64,000 nucleotides of DNA from NCBI RefSeq assembly GCF_003955755.1, contig NZ_CP034465.1, forward strand, positions 744,001-808,000. Reading direction: 5' to 3'. Each line of letters begins with the position of its first letter. The first letter of the stretch is position 1. Shown here piece after piece: positions 42,172-51,934 of the stretch. The DNA is from Jeotgalibaca ciconiae (lineage in GTDB: Bacteria; Bacillota; Bacilli; Lactobacillales; Aerococcaceae). Under the pieces are notes generated by a model that saw nothing but the letters and a program-made list of their open reading frames with translations, was not told the DNA's origin and ran no database searches. Both the position numbers and the translations under genes were made by a program.

Positions 42172-43155
42172 ATGGTAGATAAAAAAAGAAAATATGGTCA
42201 AAAGATTATCCTCATCGGAGACGGGGCAGTTGGATCGAGCTACGCCTTTGCTCTTGTTACACAAAATGTCGGTCGTGAATTAGGTATTATCGATATGAAC
42301 GTTGCAAAAGCTGAAGGAGACGCTATTGACTTATCTGATGCTTTAGCATTTACAAGCCCTAAAAATATCTATGCAGCAGAATATTCAGACTGTGCGGACG
42401 CAGATCTCATCGTTCTAACTGCAGGCGCAGCCCAAAAACCTGGTGAAACACGCCTTGATCTTATAAATAAAAATTTAAAAATCTTCAAAAGCATTGTCGA
42501 TCAAGTTATGGCGACTGGTTTTGACGGAATCTTTCTAGTTGCAACAAATCCCGTTGATATTTTAACGTATGCTACTTGGAAGTTTTCTGGTTTACCTGCC
42601 AGCCGTATTATTGGTTCAGGTACTTCTTTAGACAGCGCTCGTTTCCGTCAGGAAATCGCTCGGAAAGTACATGTGGATGCAAGAAACGTTCATGCTTATA
42701 TTCTTGGTGAGCATGGTGATACAGAATTCCCTGTATGGTCTCATGCAAATATTGGTGGGCTGCAATTATACGAATGGATTAAACAAAATGATGAAGAAGT
42801 AGATGAAGATTCTCTTTTAGAAGTATTTTATTCTGTTCGAGATGCTGCTTATCGTATTATCGAGAAAAAAGGAGCGACCTTCTATGGAATCGCAGTTTCT
42901 CTAGCCCGAATTACAAAAGCCATTTTCAATGACGAAAATGCTATCTTACCCTTATCTGTCTATTTAGATGGAGAATATGGGCAAGACGATGTCTATATCG
43001 GAGTTCCCTCAGTGATTAACCGCGACGGAATTAAAAAAGTAATTGAAATTCCGTTAAATGAGGTTGAAAAGGGTAATCTCCAACATTCCGCGGATACATT
43101 GCGCAAAGTCATTAGAGATTCTTTTGCAGAATTAGAATTGAGCGAGGATAATTAA
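42172..43155 (+). CDS. ldh: L-lactate dehydrogenase
   Basis: Reduces pyruvate to L-lactate and regenerates NAD+, the main fermentative step. The 327-residue product has the NAD motif GDGAVGSSY (residues 16-24), the substrate-binding region [11 protein letters not shown] with Arg94, and the catalytic His in [13 protein letters not shown] (His181). The length and [10 protein letters not shown] region fit fructose-bisphosphate-responsive LDHs. Monocistronic, on the plus strand between minus-strand neighbours, with a strong terminator. Confidence 0.96.
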   Translation: MVDKKRKYGQKIILIGDGAVGSSYAFALVTQNVGRELGIIDMNVAKAEGDAIDLSDALAFTSPKNIYAAEYSDCADADLIVLTAGAAQKPGETRLDLINKNLKIFKSIVDQVMATGFDGIFLVATNPVDILTYATWKFSGLPASRIIGSGTSLDSARFRQEIARKVHVDARNVHAYILGEHGDTEFPVWSHANIGGLQLYEWIKQNDEEVDEDSLLEVFYSVRDAAYRIIEKKGATFYGIAVSLARITKAIFNDENAILPLSVYLDGEYGQDDVYIGVPSVINRDGIKKVIEIPLNEVEKGNLQHSADTLRKVIRDSFAELELSEDN

Positions 43156-43161
43156 TTTTTT

Positions 43162-43206
43162 AGCAGTTAAGGGTGCTTTAGAAGGTGCCTTTAACTGCTT
43201 TTTTTG
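43162..43206 (+). terminator. Terminator of ldh
   Basis: A 12-bp stem with one G-T pair (43162-43173 with 43188-43199) is followed by seven T. Starts seven bases after the ldh stop. Confidence 0.85.
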
Positions 43207-43292
43207 TTTTCTTGGAGAATACTTCAGATGAAAGCTAAAAAGATTCTCGGTCCGATGATTCTGGGTCTTTTTATAATGTTCTTTTGCCAATC

Positions 43293-43451
43293 TCATTCAG
43301 TGGCAAGCTTTCTATGCTTTCACTGTATGAGAATAATGACGAATTTCATTCAGTGGCAACTCGACTCAGCCTTCACTTGACGATATTAGGTATTAATTTC
43401 ATCTAGTGGGGACAAAATCATTGTTCAGTAAACAGAATAAGGCAACCAGGA
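43293..43451 (+). repeat. Degenerate 53-bp tandem repeat (about three units)
   Basis: The word TCATTCAGTGGCAA is found at 43293 and 43346, and a degenerate TCATCTAGTGGGGA at 43399, exactly 53 bases apart each time. Units 1 and 2 also share GCTTTCACT / GCCTTCACT and ending sequences; the third is diverged. The 290 bases between the ldh and prs terminators hold nothing else recognisable. Confidence 0.55.
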
Positions 43452-43489
43452 TTGTTTCGTTAGACATTTATGGCAGAAATCCTCAACAA

Positions 43490-43527
43490 TTAAAAAAGCA
43501 CTCTATCTCATAATAAGATAAAGTGCT
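43490..43527 (-). terminator. Terminator of glmU-prs
   Basis: Read leftward, a 12-bp stem (43497-43508 with 43516-43527, one G-T pair, 7-base loop) is followed by six T, ten bases past prs. Confidence 0.85.
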
Positions 43528-43537
43528 TAACGACTTC

Positions 43538-44524
43538 TTAATCTAGCATTTTAAATTTTTCTTGGAATAATGGGCTAACAGAACGGTTTTCGTGAATTCG
43601 TTTGATTGCTTCTGCAATCAATTGAGAGACAGAGATTTGCACAATTTTATCGGTTAGTTTTTCTTTTGGTAAATTAATTGAGTCTGTTACAATTACTTCT
43701 TTAATAGCAGAGTTTTCCAGACGCTCCATTGCGGGTCCTGATAGTACTGCATGCGTGCAGCAAGCATACACTTCAACTGCTCCAGCATCTTTCAATGCTT
43801 GAGCTGCCAGCGTAATTGTTCCTGCAGTATCAATCATATCATCAATCAAGATACATTTTTTACCTTTTACGTCTCCAATAATATTCATTACCTCAGCAAC
43901 GTTCGCTTTTGGTCGTCTCTTATCGATAATAGCAATTGGTGCATGAATAAATTCTGCTAGTTTTCTAGCACGTGTTACTCCACCATGGTCAGGTGAAACA
44001 ACTACCACGTCATCATTTGCTAGCATTTCGTTGTCTAAGAAATAATTTGCTAATAATGGTGAGCCCAATAAATGATCTACTGGAATATCAAAGAAACCTT
44101 GAATTTGAGGGGCATGCAAGTCAAGTGCCAACACACGATCTGCGCCCGCCATTGTGATCATATTCGCAACGAGTTTTGCAGTAATTGGTTCACGTGACTG
44201 AGCTTTACGATCTTGACGTGCATAACCATAGTAAGGAATAACAACGTTAATTGTTTTTGCACTTGCGCGTTTCAATGCATCAATCATGATAAGCAGTTCC
44301 ATTAAATGATCATTTACTGGAAAACTTGTTGATTGGATAACATAGACATGCGCTCCACGAATACTTTCATCGATGTTAATTTTTACTTCGCCATCACTAA
44401 ATTGTGTAGATGATACAACACCTAATTCTACGCCAACTTCTTCTGCAATTTTTTCAGCCAATGGAATGTTGGAACTCAAGGAAAAAATTTTCAATTTTGG
44501 GTCTTTATATTGTTCTGTTATCAT
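43538..44524 (-). CDS. prs: Ribose-phosphate pyrophosphokinase
   Basis: Makes PRPP from ribose-5-phosphate and ATP for purine, pyrimidine, NAD and His synthesis. The 328-residue product has the family motifs [35 protein letters not shown] and the PRPP-binding [13 protein letters not shown]. It follows glmU in the same operon, as in other Firmicutes, and ends at a strong terminator. GGAGG precedes the ATG. Confidence 0.97.
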   Translation of the reverse strand: MITEQYKDPKLKIFSLSSNIPLAEKIAEEVGVELGVVSSTQFSDGEVKINIDESIRGAHVYVIQSTSFPVNDHLMELLIMIDALKRASAKTINVVIPYYGYARQDRKAQSREPITAKLVANMITMAGADRVLALDLHAPQIQGFFDIPVDHLLGSPLLANYFLDNEMLANDDVVVVSPDHGGVTRARKLAEFIHAPIAIIDKRRPKANVAEVMNIIGDVKGKKCILIDDMIDTAGTITLAAQALKDAGAVEVYACCTHAVLSGPAMERLENSAIKEVIVTDSINLPKEKLTDKIVQISVSQLIAEAIKRIHENRSVSPLFQEKFKMLD

Positions 44525-44603
44525 ATCTGCCTCCGCTAACCATCTATTCTTTTTTTGAAATACCCTTCAGTTATTATAATAAGCTTTTAAAAAAATAAAA
44601 CAA

Positions 44604-45989
44604 CTATCCTTTTTGATTATTTGAAGGTGGTAATTTATCCCAATATCCTTCTTTATTTTCTTGCCGAGCACGAGCAATTCCCATAGCGCCTTCCGGTACG
44701 TCTTTTGTGATGGTTGAACCAGCTGCCAAGAACGTATTTTTATCTATGGTCACTGGCGCAACTACGTTTACATTGCATCCGATAAAAGTGTTATCCCCGA
44801 TTGTCGAACGATGTTTTTTCTTTCCATCGTAGTTTACAAACACTGTGCCGCAACCAACATTGATATTCTCGCCAAGATCCGCATCTCCAACATAAGTCAG
44901 GTGGCCAACTTTCGTGTCTTTACCAACTGTCGCGTTCTTTATCTCAACAAAGTTTCCGATATGAACGGCTTCGCCGATTTTGCTATTTGGACGAATATGG
45001 CTGTAAGGTCCAACATTACTATTCGATGCCATTTCTGAATGTTCAATCATGGAACTCGTTACTTTTACATAGTCTCCTATTGTAGAATCACAAATTTCAG
45101 ACTGAGAGCCGATAAAGCACTCTTCACCGATAATGGTTTTCCCTCTTAACACTACTCCTGGCTCAATAATGGAATCAGATCCAATCACTACTTCTGAGTC
45201 AATGTAAGTATGATCTGGATCAATAATGGTAACTCCATTACGCATATGTTTTTCATTGATACGCTTTTTCATTGTTTTAGCTGCTTCAGCTAATGCAACA
45301 CGGTCATTCACGCCTAATGCTTCTTCCATGTCGGCCATTTGATAAGCAGAGACAATTTCCCCCTGTGCTTTGATAATCTCAATCACATCTGGTAAGTAGT
45401 ACTCACCTTGCGAGTTATCGTTTTTCACTTGAGAAAGTGCTTCAAAAAGTGCTTCATTATCAAATACGTACGTTCCTGTATTAATTTCATTTACTTTTGC
45501 TTCTTCTTCGGTCGAGTCTTTTTGTTCCACGATTTTCTCTACAAGCTGATCGTTATTTCGAATAATTCGTCCATAACCAAACGGATCTTCCGCATGTGCA
45601 GACAGAACAGTCGCCTTCGCTTGTTGCTCTTCATGATGTTTTACTAATTTGTTTAGAGTTTCTCCCGTAAGCAGAGGTGTATCACCACAGATTACCAAGG
45701 TTGTTCCCTTTTCTTTACCAATAACCGATTCCGCTTGTAAAACAGCATGACCAGTTCCCAATTGCTCTTCTTGAAGAACAAATTCAGAACGATTTCCAAC
45801 AGTTTCTTTAACTGTCTCAGCACCGTGTCCAACAATGGTTACTACTTTATCTACTCCAGCTACTTCGACTTGATCAATCACATGTTCTACCATAGCCTTT
45901 CCGCAAACCTTGTGGAGGACTTTGTATAATTTACTTCTCATTCGAGTTCCTTGACCAGCAGCAAGAACAATTGCATAACGTTTCGTCAT
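44604..45989 (-). CDS. glmU: Bifunctional UDP-GlcNAc pyrophosphorylase / GlcN-1-P acetyltransferase
   Basis: Makes UDP-GlcNAc for peptidoglycan and teichoic acids. The frame starts 21 codons earlier, but the ATG at 45989 with AAGGAG eight bases upstream is the family start, giving 461 residues. The uridylyltransferase domain begins [15 protein letters not shown]; from ~250 on a left-handed beta helix of hexapeptide repeats follows, with the acetyltransferase site [13 protein letters not shown] likely promoter precedes it. Confidence 0.96.
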   Translation of the reverse strand: MTKRYAIVLAAGQGTRMRSKLYKVLHKVCGKAMVEHVIDQVEVAGVDKVVTIVGHGAETVKETVGNRSEFVLQEEQLGTGHAVLQAESVIGKEKGTTLVICGDTPLLTGETLNKLVKHHEEQQAKATVLSAHAEDPFGYGRIIRNNDQLVEKIVEQKDSTEEEAKVNEINTGTYVFDNEALFEALSQVKNDNSQGEYYLPDVIEIIKAQGEIVSAYQMADMEEALGVNDRVALAEAAKTMKKRINEKHMRNGVTIIDPDHTYIDSEVVIGSDSIIEPGVVLRGKTIIGEECFIGSQSEICDSTIGDYVKVTSSMIEHSEMASNSNVGPYSHIRPNSKIGEAVHIGNFVEIKNATVGKDTKVGHLTYVGDADLGENINVGCGTVFVNYDGKKKHRSTIGDNTFIGCNVNVVAPVTIDKNTFLAAGSTITKDVPEGAMGIARARQENKEGYWDKLPPSNNQKG

Positions 45990-46027
45990 ATAACTTTCTC
46001 CTTCGTTTATCTGAATCACACCAAAAT

Positions 46028-46056
46028 ATCGTACCTGAAAAAAAGCGAACAATCAA
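46028..46056 (-). promoter_or_regulatory. Possible glmU promoter
   Basis: On the minus strand TTGATT (46051-46056), 17 bases, TACGAT (46028-46033), 38 bases before the glmU start. Confidence 0.5.
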
Positions 46057-46138
46057 CTTTTGTAAGGGCTTGAATAACGATTTTTCTCCATTTTCTCATA
46101 TTATTTTGAGTCTGTACAACGAAAATCGTCATAAGAAC

Positions 46139-46170
46139 CAAAAAACCTTCATACACTCACTGTATGAAGG
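46139..46170 (-). terminator. Terminator of purR
   Basis: Read leftward, a perfect 10-bp stem (46146-46155 with 46161-46170) with a five-base loop is followed by five T, six bases past the purR stop. Confidence 0.8.
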
Positions 46171-46176
46171 TGATTC

Positions 46177-46992
46177 TTAATCAAAATAACTTCCTAATCC
46201 CACTTCCATTGTACGGTTGCGTAAATCAATGCCATTTACACGAATCAATGAAGTATAGTCTTCTGTTTCTTTGTTATCTGTATAAGCTGCTTCAGCAAAC
46301 ACTGTAACTCCAACTGTTTCTGAATCAAATTCTTCCACCATACTTCTCATTCCATTTACAGTTCCGCCGCCTTTCATAAAATCATCGACGATTAGGACAC
46401 GTGAACCGCTTGGTAAACTACGTTTGGATAACTCCATTTTTTCAATTCGATCAGAAGATCCCGAAACATAATTGATGCTCACAGTAGATCCTTCTGTAAT
46501 TTTCGAATCACGGCGAACAATTACAAAAGGAATATTCAAGTAATTCGCTACAGCTTGAGCAATTGGAACTCCTTTTGTCGCAATCGTCATGACTGCTGTT
46601 ACATTTTTGTCTTTATACTCTGCAGCAATAATTCTACCGGCTTGCTGTAAAATTTCCGGATCGCCTAATATATCAGAAAGATACACATATCCTCCGGGAA
46701 GCAAACGTTCTTTGGAAGTCATATACGCACACAAATCCTCAACATAGACCTTCGCTTCATCTGCTGGAATAGAAGGAGTGAAACGCACCCCTCCAGCCGC
46801 TCCTGGTAAAGTATCAATAAATCCAAAGCCGTTCGTTTCAAAAGTACGTTTTATAATAGTTAGGTCTTCACTAATTGATGATTTAGCAGACTTATATTTT
46901 TGTGCAAAATAAGTCAAAGAAATTAATTTATGGGGATGATTCAGTAGATAGTAGGTTATATCCACAAGTCGATCGCTACGTTTAATTTTCAC
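46177..46992 (-). CDS. purR: Purine operon repressor PurR
   Basis: PurR binds PurBoxes and is controlled by PRPP; in lactococci it activates, in Bacillus it represses purine genes. The 271-residue product has an N-terminal winged helix (residues ~1-75) and a phosphoribosyltransferase-like domain with SRVLIVDDFMKGGGTVNGM (PRPP motif). The start is a GTG with AAAGGAG upstream. Followed by a terminator before glmU. Confidence 0.95.
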   Translation of the reverse strand: MKIKRSDRLVDITYYLLNHPHKLISLTYFAQKYKSAKSSISEDLTIIKRTFETNGFGFIDTLPGAAGGVRFTPSIPADEAKVYVEDLCAYMTSKERLLPGGYVYLSDILGDPEILQQAGRIIAAEYKDKNVTAVMTIATKGVPIAQAVANYLNIPFVIVRRDSKITEGSTVSINYVSGSSDRIEKMELSKRSLPSGSRVLIVDDFMKGGGTVNGMRSMVEEFDSETVGVTVFAEAAYTDNKETEDYTSLIRVNGIDLRNRTMEVGLGSYFD

Positions 46993-47023
46993 AGGCTGAC
47001 TCTCCTTTATTTTAACTAAAAGT

Positions 47024-47079
47024 ATTATAGCTGTTATTTCTTAAAAATGAAAGCTTTTGTTACCTTAACGTTCGTATTT
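47024..47079 (-). promoter_or_regulatory. purR promoter region with PurBox-like site
   Basis: On the minus strand a TATAAT (47024-47029) lies about 30 bases before purR. Some 40 bases upstream is AAATACGAACGTT (47067-47079), which fits the PurBox consensus AWWWCCGAACWWT at 11 of 13 positions. It suggests autoregulation. Confidence 0.4.
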
Positions 47080-47093
47080 ATTTGTATTTATTA

Positions 47094-47124
47094 AATAAAA
47101 ACAAGAGCAATGTTCCGCTCTTGT
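47094..47124 (-). terminator. Terminator of the zinc transporter operon
   Basis: Read leftward, ACAAGAGC and GCTCTTGT (47101-47108 with 47117-47124, 8-base loop) are followed by TTTTATTT, 10 bases past adcB. Confidence 0.8.
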
Positions 47125-47134
47125 CAAATTCTCA

Positions 47135-47953
47135 TTATTCAGCTCTTTTAGGAATTTTTATTGCTTTAAAAATACTTACAATGACAAACAATCCAACAAA
47201 CATCAAAGTAATTGTTGCTCCAGGAGGCGTCCCAAACTCATAGGAAACGAACAAGCCGCCGTACATCCCGATTAAGCTAATGCCAATCCCAGTCCAAATT
47301 ACCATTTTAAAACTATTTACTAACCGCATGGCAACGGCTGCTGGAAGTACCAGAATAGCAGAAACCAACAGCGAGCCGGTAATCGGCATAATAACGCTAA
47401 TTGCAATCCCAGTAATAATTGAGATAAAGAGTGAAATCCATCTAACAGGCAGTCCAGCAGTCAAAGCTGTATCTTCATCAAAGAGTAACACATATAGCGG
47501 TCTGCGAAATATAAAATAAAGTGCTGCAATAATGACTGTTAATACAAACAAAGTTACAATTTGCCCTTGGTCGATTGTAACGATTGAACCAAACAGGAAC
47601 TGTTCAATATTTGCTGTCTGCTGTCCCGAAACAAAACTCATTAATACAAGCGCCACTGCCATTCCTGTAGACATCAAGATTGCAACCGAAATTTCTGAAT
47701 AACCTCGAAAAACAGTGCGCAGATACTCGATGCCAATCGCCACTAAAATAACTACAAAAATCGTCGTAATCGTAGGATTAATCCCTATTAACATTCCTAA
47801 GGCAATTCCAGCCAGCGAAACATGAGAAAGAGTATCTGCCATTAACGATTGTCTACGTAAAATTAATGTTAGACCTAAAATAGGAGCCATTATTCCAATT
47901 AATGTTGATGCTTGGAATGCTCTTTGCATGAATCCATAGAAAAACATCTCCAC
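47135..47953 (-). CDS. adcB: Zinc ABC transporter permease AdcB/ZnuB
   Basis: The membrane component of a zinc-uptake ABC transporter. The 272-residue product has about eight hydrophobic helices of the ABC-3 family (MADTLSHVSLAGIALGMLIG and PIAGSLLVSAILVLPAA-like segments). The GTG at 47953 is chosen because AAAGGAG sits eight bases upstream; an ATG two codons later is also possible. It overlaps the end of adcC by 55 bases, implying coupled translation. Confidence 0.93.
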   Translation of the reverse strand: MEMFFYGFMQRAFQASTLIGIMAPILGLTLILRRQSLMADTLSHVSLAGIALGMLIGINPTITTIFVVILVAIGIEYLRTVFRGYSEISVAILMSTGMAVALVLMSFVSGQQTANIEQFLFGSIVTIDQGQIVTLFVLTVIIAALYFIFRRPLYVLLFDEDTALTAGLPVRWISLFISIITGIAISVIMPITGSLLVSAILVLPAAVAMRLVNSFKMVIWTGIGISLIGMYGGLFVSYEFGTPPGATITLMFVGLFVIVSIFKAIKIPKRAE

Positions 47954-48606
47954 GGCGAATTCTCCTTTCTCACTAATTTTATTTGACGATCCATATACTC
48001 TTTAATATCTTCGTGTTCATGGGTTACCATTAGGATCGCTTTGTTGTGCAATCTTGAGTTATGACGCAGCAAACGATAAAAGCCTTCCCGTGACTCTTTG
48101 TCCATTCCTGTCGTTGGCTCATCCAAAACAAATAAATCTGGATCAGTCGCAAAAATTCTTGCTAGAGCAATCCGTTGTTTTTGTCCACCGGAAAGTTCAC
48201 CAATCTTTTTATCACGCATGTCCCACATGCCGACAGACTCGAGTGCTTTTCTGACATGTTCATGATCTTCTTCATCCAGTTTTTTGAACCATCGATTGTT
48301 TTGATATCTTCCTGACTGAACAAATTCCAATACTTTACTGGGAAAACCAATGTTAAAAGAAGATATTTGCTGGGGAGCGTACCCCACCATTAATTTCTCT
48401 CCTCGAGTATTCTTTTTTGAAATAGAAGCGGATCCTTTTTGTGGATGAAGGAGGCCCAAAATACTTTTTAAGAGTGTTGATTTTGCCGCACCGTTTTCCC
48501 CTGTTAAAATGACAAACTCTCCTGCTTGAACAGAGAAACTGATGTCCTCTAACACCGGTTCTCCATCATAAGAAAAGGATAACTGATCTACATTAATATA
48601 TTCCAT
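47899..48606 (-). CDS. adcC: Zinc ABC transporter ATPase AdcC/ZnuC
   Basis: The ATPase of the zinc importer. The 235-residue product has Walker A GENGAAKST, signature LSGGQKQRIALAR and Walker B LFVLDEPTTGMD. Ala instead of Gly in Walker A, and the SPWRCF near the C-terminus, also occur in streptococcal AdcC. The ATG at 48606 has AAAGGAG at seven bases; the longer open frame starts inside that site. Overlaps adcB. Confidence 0.94.
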   Translation of the reverse strand: MEYINVDQLSFSYDGEPVLEDISFSVQAGEFVILTGENGAAKSTLLKSILGLLHPQKGSASISKKNTRGEKLMVGYAPQQISSFNIGFPSKVLEFVQSGRYQNNRWFKKLDEEDHEHVRKALESVGMWDMRDKKIGELSGGQKQRIALARIFATDPDLFVLDEPTTGMDKESREGFYRLLRHNSRLHNKAILMVTHEHEDIKEYMDRQIKLVRKENSPWRCFSMDSCKEHSKHQH

Positions 48607-48630
48607 TGAAACTCTCCTTTCGTCCATTTT

Positions 48631-49581
48631 TTATCGAATCGTTTTTTTCAAAGCCTCTAAATTTTCTTTCATCACATAAAGGTAATCGATTCCTTGCTCT
48701 TGATCACTTTCAGTAATTCCTTCAAGTGCACTTAAAACTTCTAAGTCCACATCTGTTTCAGAAGCCAAAGTTTCTGCTATTTTTGAATTCGCTGAATCTT
48801 GATAGTAGATCGCTTTGACTTCATTTTCTTTGATAAATGTACCGATTTCAGCCATTTTAGATGGACTTACTTCTTGGCCAGAGGTTAAGGAAGAAACTGC
48901 TAGCTCTTCTAATTGATACCTTCTAGCCAAATACCCAAAAGCGGCATGTTGAACAACAAATATACGGTGTTCAGCACTAGAGAAGGCAGTTTCATAGTCG
49001 TCATTTAATTGTTGTAACTTTTGCTTATATTCATTTGCATTGATTTCATAGCTTCCCGCATTTTCATTATCAAGACTCGATAGTTCTGTTGCGATTTTTG
49101 ATACCATTTCCTGCGCAAATACAGGATCTAACCAAACATGCGGATCAACTGCATGGTTGTGTTCGTGTTCCTCTTCGTGTTCATGATTGTGAGCTTCTTC
49201 CACATTTTCATAAAATGGAATATCTTCCGCCGCTTCAATAACTAATACATCGCTGTCTTCTAATGTAGAAAGAACATCCGGAACCCAAGTTTCCATATAT
49301 TCACTACTATAGATGAAAACATCCGCTTCAGCTATTGCAGCCAAATCTTTCGGCGTAGGCTCGTAACTGTGTGAATCCTGCCCTGCCGACAATAGACTGC
49401 TTACTGTGCCATTCTCTCCCACTACTTGAGATGTAAATTCAAACACAGGATAAAAAGTTGTAATGACAGTTATTCCATTGCTCTCATCGTTTGCCGCGCC
49501 CTCTTCTTTATTACAACCAACTAATACGAGCATAGTCATAACAAATATTAATACAAGTTTTTTTAATTTTAAATGATTCAT
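48631..49581 (-). CDS. adcA: Zinc-binding lipoprotein AdcA/ZnuA
   Basis: Captures zinc outside the membrane for AdcBC. The 316-residue product has a lipoprotein signal (LVLIFVMTMLVLVGC, lipobox LVGC), the family FYPVFEFTSQVVG, a His/Glu-rich loop (EEAHNHEHEEEHEHNHAVD) and DPHVWLDP. The ATG at 49581 has AAGGAG seven bases upstream; the open frame is 14 codons longer. It lacks the C-terminal ZinT domain of long AdcA proteins. First gene of adcACB. Confidence 0.94.
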   Translation of the reverse strand: MNHLKLKKLVLIFVMTMLVLVGCNKEEGAANDESNGITVITTFYPVFEFTSQVVGENGTVSSLLSAGQDSHSYEPTPKDLAAIAEADVFIYSSEYMETWVPDVLSTLEDSDVLVIEAAEDIPFYENVEEAHNHEHEEEHEHNHAVDPHVWLDPVFAQEMVSKIATELSSLDNENAGSYEINANEYKQKLQQLNDDYETAFSSAEHRIFVVQHAAFGYLARRYQLEELAVSSLTSGQEVSPSKMAEIGTFIKENEVKAIYYQDSANSKIAETLASETDVDLEVLSALEGITESDQEQGIDYLYVMKENLEALKKTIR

Positions 49582-49597
49582 TTTTTTCTCCTTCATA

Positions 49598-49610
49598 AAT
49601 CGTAACGATT
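49598..49610 (-). promoter_or_regulatory. Possible zinc operator upstream of adcA
   Basis: A perfect 13-bp palindrome, AATCGT-A-ACGATT, lies between the likely promoter and the ribosome binding site of adcA. The half-site resembles the AAATCGTAA half of the Bacillus Zur box but is compressed. No TTAACYRGTTAA AdcR site was found nearby. Confidence 0.4.
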
Positions 49611-49630
49611 CCTGTTTACTCATAAAGAAG

Positions 49631-49660
49631 ACTTTATCACAGCTCTCTTTCCTTAGTCAA
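49631..49660 (-). promoter_or_regulatory. Possible adcA promoter
   Basis: On the minus strand TTGACT (49655-49660), 18 bases, TAAAGT (49631-49636), just upstream of the palindrome at 49598. Confidence 0.45.
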
Positions 49661-49801
49661 TAGAATCAACCTCTCTTTTCAACTATCAAATAATTGCTTT
49701 TATTCTTAAATGAAATATTTTAAAATTCTTTATTTTAAAAGCAATCATTTTATCTAAACAAATGAAAACTCATTCATAAAAGATGAGCAATAAACTGATA
49801 A

Positions 49802-50005
49802 GAAAAACCGACAAGTCCGCCTTGGCCTATGAAAAAATAGGAAATTTGACCCTGAATTGTCAGGAGACTTCACGCTTCAGCGGGTTAGTCGAATGATATG
49901 CGTTAGCGAGCAGCGAAGCGCGCAATGGGGCAAATTTATCTTTTTTTCACTAGGTCAAGACTTGGGAGCTAGACATTGATGGCTGAACTTATAATCCCCT
50001 AGTCT
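49802..50005 (+). repeat. Dispersed ~204-bp repeat, copy C
   Basis: Nearly identical to copy B over 204 bases, about 32 kb away. Differences cluster at the start (AAACC for AAGCG) with one near 49957. It lies between the adcA promoter region and the ispE terminator, again in a gap between minus-strand genes. No target-site duplication or terminal inverted repeats are visible. Confidence 0.88.
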
Positions 50006-50057
50006 ATAAGAAAACTTTCATGTTATTCCAAATGAAGATTCTTTCGAAGCATCAACA

Positions 50058-50101
50058 CCAAAAAAGCAATTAACCTACCTATCAAGATAAAGTTAATTGC
50101 T
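50058..50101 (-). terminator. Terminator of ispE
   Basis: Read leftward, AGCAATTAAC and GTTAATTGCT (50065-50074 with 50092-50101, 17-base loop) are followed by five T. Confidence 0.8.
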
Positions 50102-50113
50102 CTTTAAAATTTT

Positions 50114-50968
50114 CTATTTTAACGTCCTGCATATATACACTTCTTCGCAAAAACCTCTTAAGCTGTTATAGACACGTTTCACGCGCGTGTAATTCCTGCT
50201 AAAGCCAATGATTGTTGGTCCGCTTCCGCTCATCGTGGCCCCGTCTAATCCATACCGTAACATCCGGTCCTTCAATTGTTTTAATTGAGGATACCGCTCA
50301 AAAGTAACGGCTTCTAAAGCGTTGCTTAAATGGCTGGTCATTTCATAATAATCGTTTTGTTCAATCGCATTTTCTACAATCTTAGATTTCGGAGTGTAAT
50401 CAATCGCTTCAATTTCTAAAGAACGGAAAACCGTTCTTGTCGACACGCTAATTCGTGGTTTTGCAAGAATCACCCAACAAGGAGGAATGTCTTTGATCGG
50501 TCGTACATTTTCTCCGCTTCCCGATACAAAAGCCGTTCCACCTACAATCGAATAAGGAACATCTGTACCAATTTGCATGCCGATATCAATTAATTCTTCT
50601 ATACTCAATTGTAAATCCCATATCCTGTTCAAAGCACGTAAGGTAGCAGCAGCATCCGTACTGCCTCCCCCTAGTCCGGCGGCAACGGGTATTTGTTTAT
50701 CAATATCAACTTTTATCCCCATCGGAATTTGATATTTTTCTTTTAATAACTTGATTGCTTGGTATACATGATTCCGCTTATCAACCGGTAAAAACGCTTT
50801 ATTTGTATAAACTTCAATTCGATCTTCCATTAAAGGAGTGAATGTTAAATGGTCAGCAAGATCTACGGAAGACATAATCATTTCTAGTTCATGATAGCCG
50901 TCTTCTCGCTTATATAAAACATCAAGCGTTAAGTTAATTTTCGCTGGCGCTCGCTCTACCCATTCCAT
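50114..50968 (-). CDS. ispE: 4-(cytidine 5'-diphospho)-2-C-methyl-D-erythritol kinase
   Basis: Phosphorylates CDP-ME in the MEP isoprenoid pathway. The 284-residue product begins MEWVERAPAKINLTLDVLYK and has the GHMP motif PVAAGLGGGSTDAAATLRAL and the C-terminal SGSGPTIIGF. The ATG at 50968 is the family start with AGGGGG upstream; eight extra upstream codons are open. Its presence indicates the MEP rather than the mevalonate pathway (many Lactobacillales use mevalonate). Confidence 0.95.
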   Translation of the reverse strand: MEWVERAPAKINLTLDVLYKREDGYHELEMIMSSVDLADHLTFTPLMEDRIEVYTNKAFLPVDKRNHVYQAIKLLKEKYQIPMGIKVDIDKQIPVAAGLGGGSTDAAATLRALNRIWDLQLSIEELIDIGMQIGTDVPYSIVGGTAFVSGSGENVRPIKDIPPCWVILAKPRISVSTRTVFRSLEIEAIDYTPKSKIVENAIEQNDYYEMTSHLSNALEAVTFERYPQLKQLKDRMLRYGLDGATMSGSGPTIIGFSRNYTRVKRVYNSLRGFCEEVYICRTLK

Positions 50969-51070
50969 TCCGCTTCCCCCTTTATTATTCAATACTACAT
51001 GAATTGATTGAATTTATAAAGAAAAAGCTTGTAAAATACGGCATGAAAAACACTTTTAGCCGAATGACAA

Positions 51071-51910
51071 TTACTTGTTTATTTTTTCCAAATAAGCAAT
51101 CGCATTTGGAATATCCGGTTCTTTTGTTTCTTCCATTATTAAGTGGAGGTAAGGTTTTTCTTGAGAGACTTTTTTCAGCAAATATTCAAAGTCCATTTCA
51201 CCAGTTCCAATCGCTACTGGTTTTACAAGATTATTTTCAACAACAAAATCTTTTAAATGAATTGCCGCAATTTCACTTCCAAATAAATTGAACGCTTCAT
51301 CAATTACTTCTTTTTGATTTTGAACTGTATCAGGCCGTAAAAAATTCGTGACATCCAAAATAACTTGCATATTTGGAGACTGAATACGATCCAATAACTC
51401 TCTCATTTTTTTCGGTGAATAGATCGGGTGATTAAGTCCACCTTCAATCGCGACCGTCATTCCCAGCTTTTCGGCATAAGTTACCATTTTTTTCACAGAT
51501 TCGACAACTTTTTCAAAGGCTTCCTCTGTAAAGTTTTCTTCCGTGTAATGAATTTCTTCATCGACACAACCTGTTTCTGTGGCAACCATAGAGGCTCCAA
51601 ACGCTTTTGCGACACGTAAATAGCTGCAAAACTTATCAATAAGTTTTTCTCTTTCATTTAAATCTGGATGAATCATGTTAATATAGCAGCTTAATACAGT
51701 AATTTGGATATCTTGTTTTGAGAAAATTCTTTGGTAATAATTTCCCATTCCTGGGTTCATGTTTTCAAATTGTGACGGCACACTTGGAAAAGAAAAAGGC
51801 AAAGCAAATTGTATATTTTTCAATCCTGTCTCAGCTATTTTTTCAGCTAACCTTTCAGCGGTGTCTTCTCTATAAAAATCATGTCCACGAACTGCTAAAT
51901 TTAGTTCCAT
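51071..51910 (-). CDS. TIM-barrel sugar phosphate isomerase/epimerase, unassigned
   Basis: A 279-residue protein of the xylose-isomerase-like TIM-barrel superfamily: MELNLAVRGHDFYREDTAER, then AIEGGLNHPIYSPKKM, VILDVTNFLRPDT and HLKDFV with a C-terminal MEETKEPD (Glu and His metal-ligand positions typical of the family). It is too short for RhaA L-rhamnose isomerase. It follows rhaD by 24 bases and is clearly co-transcribed, so a role in rhamnose or a related sugar is inferred. The ATG at 51910 is preferred over one inside the GGAGGG site. Confidence 0.7.
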   Translation of the reverse strand: MELNLAVRGHDFYREDTAERLAEKIAETGLKNIQFALPFSFPSVPSQFENMNPGMGNYYQRIFSKQDIQITVLSCYINMIHPDLNEREKLIDKFCSYLRVAKAFGASMVATETGCVDEEIHYTEENFTEEAFEKVVESVKKMVTYAEKLGMTVAIEGGLNHPIYSPKKMRELLDRIQSPNMQVILDVTNFLRPDTVQNQKEVIDEAFNLFGSEIAAIHLKDFVVENNLVKPVAIGTGEMDFEYLLKKVSQEKPYLHLIMEETKEPDIPNAIAYLEKINK

Positions 51911-51934
51911 GTAAAATATTCCCTCCATCTTTAT

